A stretch of 64,000 bases of DNA, taken from positions 1 through 64,000 of the forward strand of contig NZ_JAAQTO010000013.1 in assembly GCF_011742165.1 (NCBI RefSeq), read 5' to 3'. The notes under the pieces were generated by a model that saw nothing but the letters and a program-made list of their open reading frames with translations, did no database searches and had not been told where the DNA came from. Below, piece by piece: positions 29,577 through 37,424 of the stretch. The position numbers and the translations under genes are program-made. Source of the stretch: Billgrantia bachuensis. GTDB taxonomy: Bacteria > Pseudomonadota > Gammaproteobacteria > Pseudomonadales > Halomonadaceae. Numbering within the stretch: position 1 is the stretch's first letter; each line of letters begins with the position of its first letter.

Positions 29577-29597
29577 GGCCAGCCAGGAGGGCTGGCC
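29577..29597. terminator. Hairpin between chemoreceptor and BFN-PDZ genes
   Basis: GGCCAGCC and GGCTGGCC form an 8-bp stem with a five-base loop, 11 bp after the chemoreceptor stop and 36 bp before the convergent BFN-PDZ stop. ATCTTG follows on the plus strand, so it can act as an intrinsic terminator with a weak T-run. Confidence 0.65.
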
Positions 29598-29632
29598 ATC
29601 TTGCCCTGTCGCCTCGTGTCTTCTCTACACGG

Positions 29633-30505
29633 TCAGGTACGAACGCCGGGCACGTCATGCCGCAGCCGCGGCACGGGTTGCGGCGGGGGGACGTCGGTGG
29701 AGACCTCCAGCTCTTTCTCCTCGCCCTCCTGCCAATAACGCAGCCGGGCGTCTTCGCCCACGGCGGTATCGCGTACCAGCTCAAGGTAGCGCAGCGGTGT
29801 GACGGGAACCTCTCCGTTCACCTCGAGCAGCAACGCGCCGGGGCGTAACCCGGCCTCCGCCGCCGGCCCGCGCACGTCGCTGACCAGCACGCCGGGGCGG
29901 TCGGGCAAGCCCAGCGCCTCGCGCAAGTCGTCGGTCGCCGGCGTGACGCTTATGCCCAACGCCACGACGACCTGTTCATCCAATCCTTCGTATTCGATAT
30001 TCCGAGCCGCCTCGAGTACTTTGGGGGCCACGTGAATGCTTGCCCCCGCATAGAGGGCCAAGGCGATGGCATCGCTGGGCCGACTGTCGATGAGCAGCGT
30101 CTCTTCACGCCCCGGCAGGCGCAGTTCCAGCATGCCGAGAAAGGTGTGGTCGACGATGGCATCGACGTAGACCCGCTCCAGAGTGGCGTCGATTCCAGCG
30201 AGTACATCGCCCAGCAAGTCGTGGGTCATGGGTCGGGGCGCACGCTCACCGGCCAGCCCGCGCAGGATCGCACCCGCCTCGCTGACACCGATGAAGATCG
30301 GAATTACCTCGCGCACGCCCGGCTCGCGCAGCAGCACCACCGGTGGACCACCGAAGCCGGCCAGCCCCACCGTGGCGACCTCCACCTCGACCATCTCATC
30401 GATTTCAACAGCGAGTTCACGCGCACCCGCAGTCAACGGGCCCGCCAACAGCACGGCCCCGCACAGCAGCGGCAGCAGGTAGTGCCAGCGATTGGATAGT
30501 GGCAT
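29633..30505 (-). CDS. Exported bifunctional-nuclease-domain protein with PDZ domain
   Basis: A 290-residue protein with an N-terminal signal peptide (hydrophobic LLPLLCGAVLLAGPLTAGA, likely cut near residue 28). Residues about 38-165 form a BFN (DUF151) domain, with the tell-tale VLLREPGVREVIPIFIGVSEAGAI and LLIDSRPSDAIALALYAGASIHV. Residues about 185-265 are a PDZ domain (RPGVLVSDVRGPAAEAGLRPGALLLEVNG). BFN proteins in plants and cyanobacteria have RNase/DNase activity, but bacterial members are poorly known and the exported PDZ fusion is unusual. The start at 30505 is fixed by GGAGA five bases upstream. It lies 111 bp downstream of the complex I-like operon in the same direction and could be its last gene. 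Confidence 0.85.
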   Translation of the reverse strand: MPLSNRWHYLLPLLCGAVLLAGPLTAGARELAVEIDEMVEVEVATVGLAGFGGPPVVLLREPGVREVIPIFIGVSEAGAILRGLAGERAPRPMTHDLLGDVLAGIDATLERVYVDAIVDHTFLGMLELRLPGREETLLIDSRPSDAIALALYAGASIHVAPKVLEAARNIEYEGLDEQVVVALGISVTPATDDLREALGLPDRPGVLVSDVRGPAAEAGLRPGALLLEVNGEVPVTPLRYLELVRDTAVGEDARLRYWQEGEEKELEVSTDVPPPQPVPRLRHDVPGVRT

Positions 30506-30616
30506 GGGCGTCTCCTGCAGGCAGTTGGTTTCAGCATGGCACCCGGGGCGCCTCCCTTCCATGTCGTCATGACAAGCGCTTTGCAGCCTTGCCGGCAATC
30601 AAGCCCACCGTCGGCA

Positions 30617-32023
30617 TTATCCGGCCGGGGCGGCGCGCCATAGCGACATCTCCTGAAAGAGTCCCTCGACGCCGAGGCTGGCGGCCAGCAGCAGCACGAA
30701 CCCGGCCAGCATGGCAAGCCACGAAGCTCGCCCCAGCGTAGAGACCTCCCCTTGGTGGGGTGCGAATAGCATCGCCGCAGCCACTCGCAGGTAGTAGTAC
30801 AGCGAAACCAGGGTATTGAGCGCCGCGACCACGGCCAGCCAGGCATGGTCGGCCGCCAGCGTAGCCTCGAACAGCAGGAACTTGCCGAAGAAACCCACCA
30901 GCGGCGGAATGCCCACCAGTGACAGCACGGCAACGATCAGCACCACAGCCGCCAAGGGTTGCGCCCTGGCCAGGCCGCGATAATCGGCAAGGTCGGTGCG
31001 TCCGCGCAGATGAGTGACCACGGCGAAGGCGGCCAGGTTGGCCAGCGCATAGGCGACGAGGAAGACAAGCAATGCCGACACGGCACCTTCGGCGCGCCCG
31101 ATCACGGCCACCGCCATCAACGCATACCCGGACTGGGAGACCGATGACCAGCCCAGCAGCCGGCGAACGTCGACCTGGCGAAGCGCCGCCAGGTTGCCCA
31201 GGGTCATGGTGACCGCCGAGACCAGCGCTACCAGCCAGAGCCCCTGCTCTCCCGGCAACAGCGCCACCAGACGCGCCAGCGCCAGCGCCGCTCCTACCTT
31301 GGGCGCCACGCTGAGCATCGCCGCAACCGGCGCCGGGGCCGCCTGGGCGACATCCGGCATCCAGGCATGCGCCGGAAACGCCGCCAGCTTGAAGGCAAGC
31401 CCCAGGATCACGCAGCCCACGGCCACACTGAGCACCAGACTGTCGCTCTGGGCAAGAAACGCGGCCAGGACGCGGTAGTCGGTGTCGCCGACCAGGCCGA
31501 ACAGCATGACCACCCCGACACACAGCAGCGCATTGGCCAGAGCGCCGATCAGGAAGTACTTCATGCCCGCTTCCAGCGCCGGCGCGAACCCGCGGTGGTA
31601 GGCCACCAGCGGGTAGCTCGCCGCCGAGGAGAGCAGCACGCCGAGCAGCAGCTCCATGCTGTCGCCAGCCGCCGCCATGACCACGGCGCCCAGCAGCGCG
31701 AACAGGCACAGCGCATAGTACTCGCCATGCCGCGGGTCGCTGCGCATCCAGTCGGGCGACATCGCCATGGCAAGTGCGCCGCTACCCAGAATGACGAGCT
31801 TGGCCAGCGAGGCCGGTGCATCCAGGATCCACACACCAGAGAACGTCAGCGAAGGCGCTGCCGGCCACTGCACGACGACGGCACCCAGGGCGATCGTCAG
31901 CGTCACCAGAGCCGCACCGGCCAGCCAGCCCTGGCGGGCGTGCGGCAGGAAGGCGGCACCCAACACAATCATCACCGCCCCGATCAGCAGCGCCAGTTCG
32001 GGGGTCAGGTCCGCCACGGGCAT
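30617..32023 (-). CDS. NuoN-like proton-translocating subunit
   Basis: A 468-residue antiporter-like membrane subunit with about 14 transmembrane helices. The conserved Lys motifs of NuoN are present: GLAFKLAAFPAHAWMPDV and MLSVAPKVGAALAL, as is KYFLIGALANALL. The TM5 region reads SMELLLGVLLSSAASYPLVAYHRG, so an acidic residue is kept where NuoN normally has MELLSLP. It is the last gene of the nuoA-(BD)-H-J-K-L-M-N operon, overlapping the stop of the M-like gene by one base. In complex I this subunit pumps one proton per two electrons; here the coupling partner is unclear because the peripheral electron-input subunits are missing. Confidence 0.88.
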   Translation of the reverse strand: MPVADLTPELALLIGAVMIVLGAAFLPHARQGWLAGAALVTLTIALGAVVVQWPAAPSLTFSGVWILDAPASLAKLVILGSGALAMAMSPDWMRSDPRHGEYYALCLFALLGAVVMAAAGDSMELLLGVLLSSAASYPLVAYHRGFAPALEAGMKYFLIGALANALLCVGVVMLFGLVGDTDYRVLAAFLAQSDSLVLSVAVGCVILGLAFKLAAFPAHAWMPDVAQAAPAPVAAMLSVAPKVGAALALARLVALLPGEQGLWLVALVSAVTMTLGNLAALRQVDVRRLLGWSSVSQSGYALMAVAVIGRAEGAVSALLVFLVAYALANLAAFAVVTHLRGRTDLADYRGLARAQPLAAVVLIVAVLSLVGIPPLVGFFGKFLLFEATLAADHAWLAVVAALNTLVSLYYYLRVAAAMLFAPHQGEVSTLGRASWLAMLAGFVLLLAASLGVEGLFQEMSLWRAAPAG

Positions 32024-33510
32024 CAGCGTCCTCCGCTCAGCAGGCTCGCCGAGGCCTCAACCACCTCGAGCAGGAAGTGTGGCGCCACACCGATCGCCAC
32101 GACCCCCAGCGCCAGCACACCGAGCACCCCGATTTCGATCCGGTTGAGGTCGGGGAAATGTGCCAGGTGCTCGGGCAGCCGGCCGAAGAACAGCCGCCAC
32201 AGCAGGTCGAGGAACAGCGCCGCGGTGATCACGATGCCCAGCACCCCTAGCACCGCCAGCCAGGGATAGACGGCGAAGGTGCCGGTAAACACCTGAAACT
32301 CGGCGACGAAGCCGGCCAGCCCCGGCATGCCGAGACTGGCGAAGGCGGCCAGCACGGTCAACGCGGTCAGCTGCGGCGCCCGGCGAGCCAGGCCACCATA
32401 ACGCGCCATGGCATAATCCCCCGTGCGCTGCCACAGCGAGCCGCTGATCAGGAACAGCGAGCCGGTAATCAGGCCGTGGGCAACCATCTCCACCGTGGCA
32501 CCGGTCAGCGCCAGCCGCCGTGCTTCATCATGCCCGCCTATCAGTGAAGCGGCCACGGCAATCCCCAGCACGGTGTAGCCCATGTGGTTGATCGAGGTAT
32601 AGGCGATACGCCGCTTGAGGTTGGTCTGCCCCAGCGCCACCAGGGCACCGTAGAGAATCGCCACCAGCGCCAGCACTGCCACCGGCAGGGCGAAACGGGA
32701 GAAGGTCTCGCCGAGCATGGCCAGCGGCAGCCGGATCATGCCGTAGGTACCCATCTTGAGCAGTACCCCAGCAAGAATCGCCGAGGCCGGCCCCGGCGCA
32801 TCGACGTGGGCCTGGGGCAGCCAGGTATGCACCGGTACCAGCGGGGTCTTGACCGCCAGCCCCACCATCATCGCCAGAAATACCAGGCTGGCATAGGTGC
32901 CCCTGCCCGCCAGCGGCTGCTGCTCGATGATGGCGCGCATGTCGAATGTCGGCGTCTCGAGAGCGAGATAGAGCCCGATGATGCCAAGCAGCAGTGCCAG
33001 CGAGCCGGCAAAGGTATAGAGGAAGAACTTGAAGGCGGCGAGCTGGGGGTCGCCGTGACCCCAGCGCCCGATCAGAAAGTACATGCCCACCAGAGTGAGA
33101 TCGAAGCAGACATAGAACATCAGCAGATCGAGGGCCAGGAAGACCCCTAGCGACACGCCGTGCAGGAACAATAGCCAGGCATAGTACTGGCGCGCATCCC
33201 CCCCGGTATCGAAGGGATAGACGACGGCCGCGACGAACAGCACCGCACTCATGGTCGCCACGGCCAAGGCAATGCCATCGACGCCAACCCGGTAGGCCAT
33301 GCCCAGCGACGGTACCCACTCCACTTCGTCGATATGCTGGAACAGCGGACCGGCCGGATCGAACGTCAGCCAGGCCAGCGCCAGCGCCAGCAACGAGGCG
33401 CCGGATGCTACCACGGCGATCCAGCGCGCCTGAGCGGCACTCCAGCGCGAATTCAAGGCAAGCGGGAGAGCGCCCAGCAGGGGAGCGAACAGCGCGACGG
33501 TCAGCATCAC
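32023..33510 (-). CDS. NuoM-like proton-translocating subunit
   Basis: A 495-residue antiporter-like subunit with about 14 transmembrane helices. Lys221 in GLAVKTPLVPVHTWLPQAH and Lys252 in LLKMGTYGMIRLPL are the expected proton-channel lysines, and GLAGFVAEFQVF carries the distal Glu. The key TM5 glutamate of NuoM (WE-type motif before MYFLI) is replaced by Asp137 in YVCFDLTLVGMYFLIG. Aspartate could still take part in proton transfer but the change is at a functionally critical place. The gene is coupled to its neighbours by 1- and 4-base overlaps. Confidence 0.9.
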   Translation of the reverse strand: MMLTVALFAPLLGALPLALNSRWSAAQARWIAVVASGASLLALALAWLTFDPAGPLFQHIDEVEWVPSLGMAYRVGVDGIALAVATMSAVLFVAAVVYPFDTGGDARQYYAWLLFLHGVSLGVFLALDLLMFYVCFDLTLVGMYFLIGRWGHGDPQLAAFKFFLYTFAGSLALLLGIIGLYLALETPTFDMRAIIEQQPLAGRGTYASLVFLAMMVGLAVKTPLVPVHTWLPQAHVDAPGPASAILAGVLLKMGTYGMIRLPLAMLGETFSRFALPVAVLALVAILYGALVALGQTNLKRRIAYTSINHMGYTVLGIAVAASLIGGHDEARRLALTGATVEMVAHGLITGSLFLISGSLWQRTGDYAMARYGGLARRAPQLTALTVLAAFASLGMPGLAGFVAEFQVFTGTFAVYPWLAVLGVLGIVITAALFLDLLWRLFFGRLPEHLAHFPDLNRIEIGVLGVLALGVVAIGVAPHFLLEVVEASASLLSGGR

Positions 33511-35498
33511 ATCGAGGCTCCTATCAACAGCAGCAGGAAGAACGTACCGAGGCCGGCGGCCATGGCGGTGTAGTAGTGGTGGGTCTGGCCGGACTGCGTC
33601 GCCCGGGCCCAGCGCCCGCCGGCCTCAACCCCTTGTGCCAGCGCACTGGGCAGGCCGTCGGTCAGCCATTCGCCGCGCCGAGTGTTGACGTCGGCCAGCC
33701 ACTGCGCGCAGCGCGCAGCGATCATCAAGCCGGAGTCGACGACCTGATCGTCTCCGTGCGCCAAGCCTCGTGCAGTTGCGTGAATGCCTTTTGCCAGTTG
33801 GTTGATAGGCGCGGCCAGCAGGGCGTCGTCGCCACGCGCCAGGCCACTTGCACCGGCACTTACACCTTGCGCCAGACGGGTCAACGGCAAGTCGAATACC
33901 CGATCGTCAAAGCGTGCCAGGGCCCGGGCGAACCGCATGACACCCAATCCCACGCCGCGATGCAACGTCGGCAGGCCGAACCAGTCGGCCAGGACCGGTT
34001 GCCAGGCCGGTTCCGCCTCACGCGGGCTCCCACGGGTTAACCACAGCCCCATGCCAATACCCAGCGCCACAAGCGCCAGCGACACCACCATCAGCCACGC
34101 ATGCTCCCTGGGCAGCACGACCCCCAAGTCCGCCGCGATCGACTCGGAGAACGGCCGCCACCACAGCAGCGAGAGCATCAGCGTGGCAAGCGCCAGCCCC
34201 GCCAGCGAAATACGCTCCCCCCAGGCCGGCGGCCGGCCCGAGACGAGTCGCCGTGGCGAGCGACCAAAGGCCAGCCGCTGGAAGCGCGTGGCATAGAGCG
34301 CACTGAGCCCGCCGGCGATGGCCACAAACAGCGCCAACCAGGGCGAGATATCGACGGCGGCGGAGGCAATCTGTTCCTTGCTCCAGGCCGCTCCCAGCGG
34401 TGCCACGCCGGCCAGCGCCAGGCACAGCACCAGGCTCGCCCCCGCCACGCCCGGCAGCTGTCGCCCCAGTCGCATGTCCGCCAGCCGGTAGCTGTCGACG
34501 CGCCGTTCGGCCAGCCCCGCGACCAGGAACAGCCCCGCCTTGAGGCAGGCATGGGTGACGGCGTGTAGCAGTGCCACACCGGGGAAGCCCGCCCCCACGG
34601 CGACCCACATCAGCCCATACTGCGCCGACGTGGAAGCGGCCAGCAGCCGCTTGGTGTGGCCCTGGCAGCTCGATACCAGGCCGCCTGCCAGCGCCGTGGC
34701 CAGCCCCAGGAAAATCACCAGGGGCGAAAACCAGGCGGCCTGCTCGAGCTGCGGCGCCAGCCGAGCGAGCAGGAAGGTACCGGCAGCGGCCATGGTCGCC
34801 GAATGCAGCAGGGCCGAGGCCGGCACCGGCCCGGCCATGGCGGCGAACAACCAGGCACTGAACGGCAGCTGTGCGGACTTGGCCGCCGCCGCCAGTACGA
34901 TGCCGGCCACGGCCACGTGCAACAGCCCACCCGAGAGACCGCCGAGGGCGGCATAGCCGAAACCACCGGTGCCGGCAAACAAGGCTGCTGCGGCGATGTA
35001 CAACCCCAGGTCGCCCAGCCGGATGACGAGTAAAGCCTGCATCGCCTGGCTCGGAATGCCCTCCTCCTGCCAGCGATGCAGGATCAACCCCCAGGAACAG
35101 GCCCCGACCAGCTCCCACGCCACCAGCAAGGTCAGCAGGTCACTGGCCAGCACCAGCAGCTGCATAGCACCGACGAACGCCAGCAGCAGGGTCACCAGGC
35201 GACACGGGGCCTGGCTGACATGAACAGTCGCATAAAGCACCACCGGCAATGCCACCAGCGGCACCAGCCAGGCGAAGATGTCGCCTGCCATGGAGCGCTC
35301 CAGCCCCAGCGTCAGGGACTCGCTCCAGCGATAGCTCGCCGCCACCCCCGTATTCAGGGAGAGCCCGGTCACGACAAGCGTCAGCAATAGTGCCCCCCCT
35401 GCCGAGAGTCCGAGAGCCAGCGGCCCGAGGCGTCGCCCTGCCCCGTACAGCAGCAGCGCCAGCAGCCACGGCGTCAGCGGTACGGCCCAGAGCGTCAT
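33507..35498 (-). CDS. NuoL-like proton-translocating subunit with tandem C-terminal repeats
   Basis: A 663-residue homologue of NuoL. The channel residues look functional: Glu129 in LLVAWELVGACSW, Asp163 in IRLGDLGLY, Lys207 in AKSAQLPFSAWL and His232 in ALLHSATMAAAG. After the last core helix, residues 527-604 consist of three tandem 26-residue repeats, each beginning LAR/LAH followed by a FDD or GDD and carrying a hydrophobic-then-Ala/Gly pattern, before the final TQSGQTHHYYTAMAAG membrane helix. In classical NuoL a long lateral helix occupies this place, so the repeats may be a remodelled lateral arm. Overlaps the K-like and M-like genes by four bases each. Confidence 0.9.
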   Translation of the reverse strand: MTLWAVPLTPWLLALLLYGAGRRLGPLALGLSAGGALLLTLVVTGLSLNTGVAASYRWSESLTLGLERSMAGDIFAWLVPLVALPVVLYATVHVSQAPCRLVTLLLAFVGAMQLLVLASDLLTLLVAWELVGACSWGLILHRWQEEGIPSQAMQALLVIRLGDLGLYIAAAALFAGTGGFGYAALGGLSGGLLHVAVAGIVLAAAAKSAQLPFSAWLFAAMAGPVPASALLHSATMAAAGTFLLARLAPQLEQAAWFSPLVIFLGLATALAGGLVSSCQGHTKRLLAASTSAQYGLMWVAVGAGFPGVALLHAVTHACLKAGLFLVAGLAERRVDSYRLADMRLGRQLPGVAGASLVLCLALAGVAPLGAAWSKEQIASAAVDISPWLALFVAIAGGLSALYATRFQRLAFGRSPRRLVSGRPPAWGERISLAGLALATLMLSLLWWRPFSESIAADLGVVLPREHAWLMVVSLALVALGIGMGLWLTRGSPREAEPAWQPVLADWFGLPTLHRGVGLGVMRFARALARFDDRVFDLPLTRLAQGVSAGASGLARGDDALLAAPINQLAKGIHATARGLAHGDDQVVDSGLMIAARCAQWLADVNTRRGEWLTDGLPSALAQGVEAGGRWARATQSGQTHHYYTAMAAGLGTFFLLLLIGASM

Positions 35499-35800
35499 TG
35501 CTTCAGCTCGCTCAAGGCTTCGGTCGTGTCGGCCTGCTTGGCGCGGAACACCGCCACCACCAGGGCGAAGCCAAGCGCCATCTCGATTGCCATGACTGCC
35601 ATGATCACGATGGTCAACAGCTGCCCTTCGGGGGCACCGGCGCCGCTATAGGCCCAGAATGCCACGGCCGCCAACATCGCCCCGTTGAGCATCAGTTCGA
35701 GGCCCATCATCAGCATCACGAACGATTGCTGCGACAGCGCCCCATAGAAGCCGATGCCGATCAGCGCCGCTGCAAGAACGAGTAGCGTGGTGAGTGTCAT
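35495..35800 (-). CDS. NuoK-like membrane subunit
   Basis: A 101-residue, three-helix NuoK homologue. The two conserved buried glutamates are both present, Glu34 in MMGLELMLNG and Glu72 in MAIEMALGFAL, so the proton path through this subunit looks intact. The C-terminal tail is short and polar. It overlaps the L-like gene by four bases; a 45-bp gap with no gene separates it from the J-like gene upstream. Confidence 0.92.
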   Translation of the reverse strand: MTLTTLLVLAAALIGIGFYGALSQQSFVMLMMGLELMLNGAMLAAVAFWAYSGAGAPEGQLLTIVIMAVMAIEMALGFALVVAVFRAKQADTTEALSELKQ

Positions 35801-35845
35801 GTCGCCCTCCTGGCCTGTGTTACGCGTCGTTCCACCGCGTCATCG

Positions 35846-36478
35846 CTAATGGTGGTGTTGGTGGGCGTGGCCGCCCTCTTCTCCTTTTTCCTCTTCGCTT
35901 TCCTTTGGCTGGCCTGCCGGCTCGCCGCCGGGCTCGAGCCCGGGCGGTATCGAGCCCTCGTCGGCGCGGCCATAGCGTCCATGTCGGCTCGACAGCACCA
36001 CCACGCCGACCATGGTGGTCAGCAGCACCACGCCGGCGGTCTCGAAGATCAGCATCGAATCGCCAAGCAGCTCACGGCCCAGCGAGATCACCGGCGCATG
36101 TTCCGCCGGCAGCGGCATATCGGGAAAATCGCCGAGCACGGCCACCGCCGAGAGCACGCCGAAGACAGCGACACCGGCGACGATAGCAACTCTCTCCTGG
36201 TGCACCATCTTCATCGGATTGAGGCCGGCCGGGTTCATCATGAACATGACCATGAACAGCGCCATGACCATCATCTCGACGGCCATCATGAAGAACATCG
36301 CCACCCCCAGGTACTCGGCGGTAAGCAGGATCATGATCCCGCCTACAGCGATGAACGACAGCAGCAGGAAGAACGACGCCCGCACCATCGAATCGGTGCA
36401 GAACACCCGCCAGCCGCTGAGCACGGCCAGCGCCGCCAGCACCACAAAGGCAATATGCGTAGCGGGACTTGGCGTCAT
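35846..36478 (-). CDS. NuoJ-like membrane subunit with His-rich acidic tail
   Basis: A 210-residue NuoJ homologue with about five membrane helices. The conserved pattern SFFLLLSFIAVGGIMILLTAEYLGVAMFFMMAVEMMVMALFM is recognisable and ends in NPAGL. The C-terminus is unusual: a 40-residue polar tail rich in Gly, Glu and Pro that closes with HAHQHHH, a possible metal-binding end. The start at 36478 lies 19 bp after the H-like gene stop. Confidence 0.88.
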   Translation of the reverse strand: MTPSPATHIAFVVLAALAVLSGWRVFCTDSMVRASFFLLLSFIAVGGIMILLTAEYLGVAMFFMMAVEMMVMALFMVMFMMNPAGLNPMKMVHQERVAIVAGVAVFGVLSAVAVLGDFPDMPLPAEHAPVISLGRELLGDSMLIFETAGVVLLTTMVGVVVLSSRHGRYGRADEGSIPPGLEPGGEPAGQPKESEEEKGEEGGHAHQHHH

Positions 36479-36497
36479 GTCGGCTCCCTGGCCTCAC

Positions 36498-37424
36498 TCA
36501 GGCCATCCACAGGGCCACCGCCCCGGCCCAGATCAGGTCGACGAAGGAGAGCGGCAGCAGCACCACCCACATCAGCGTCAGGCAGCGCTCGGGAGCGAGC
36601 CTGGGCAGCCGACGCCCCAGCCATAGCAGCACCACCAGTACCGCCAGGCTCTTGATCAGCAGCCAGGCCGGCCCCGGCAGCCAGGGACCCATCCAGCCAC
36701 CGAGGAAGGCGGTGGCGGCAATCGCACTGAAGGCCACCAGCATGGCGGCGCGCGCCAGCGCCCATACCAGACGCGGCGGGCCCGAGCGTTCCACCGCGGT
36801 GCCGCCAGAGAGGTCCGCCGAGTCGGCCAGATTGAGCGGGCCCCAGAAGGTCAACCCCAGGCCTACCACCAGGAACAGCGGCAGCCCCAGCGGCTGGGAA
36901 ACCACGTGCCAGAGGGATGCCTGCGCCGCCACCACCTCGGTCAAGCGCAGCGACTCGGCCGGTAGCGCCACGCCGATCAGCACGAACATGCTGATCAGCA
37001 GGTAGGAGAGCCCCAGTGCGACGTAGCGGTAGGCGCCGATCAAGGCCAGGTGCGAGTTGGCCGACCAGCCGTGCAGGAAGATCACCACCGTGGCCAGCGC
37101 TTCCAGGCTGCCCCACAACACAAGGCTGGTCGACAGGTCGACGCCGACCAGCGTCGGCGACCACGGCACCAGTGCCAGCCCGATGGCGGCCAGGGCTAGA
37201 TAGAGCGCCGGCGCCAACCGCCAGGCAGGAGCGTCCGGTGCCTCGGTAGTCGTGGCCTGCTGCGTCATCAACCAGGCGGCACTGGCCAGGGGAGCGAGCC
37301 AAACGCTTCCCACCTGGGCCGAGCCCGACGCCATCAAGCGATCCAGCACCGCCACGAGATAAGCCCCCAGGCCGGCCATCAGCCAGGCCAGCAGCCACGG
37401 CAGGATCAGCTGGTCGAGAATCAT
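36498..37424 (-). CDS. Divergent NuoH-like quinone-site membrane subunit
   Basis: A 308-residue protein with about eight helices, placed as NuoH by GWSANSHLALIGAYRYVALGLSYL, GLTFWGPLNLADSADL and its operon position. In canonical NuoH the loop corresponding to residues around 200-222 has a run of conserved acidic residues (the PEAESELV-GYHTEYSG type) that line the quinone chamber; here the segment reads NLADSADLSGGTAVERSGPP and most of these acids are gone. The first membrane helix and the amphipathic start are short. I conclude it is a NuoH-type protein that probably does not bind quinone in the usual way. The ATG overlaps the stop of the fused B/D-like gene by four bases. Confidence 0.75.
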   Translation of the reverse strand: MILDQLILPWLLAWLMAGLGAYLVAVLDRLMASGSAQVGSVWLAPLASAAWLMTQQATTTEAPDAPAWRLAPALYLALAAIGLALVPWSPTLVGVDLSTSLVLWGSLEALATVVIFLHGWSANSHLALIGAYRYVALGLSYLLISMFVLIGVALPAESLRLTEVVAAQASLWHVVSQPLGLPLFLVVGLGLTFWGPLNLADSADLSGGTAVERSGPPRLVWALARAAMLVAFSAIAATAFLGGWMGPWLPGPAWLLIKSLAVLVVLLWLGRRLPRLAPERCLTLMWVVLLPLSFVDLIWAGAVALWMA

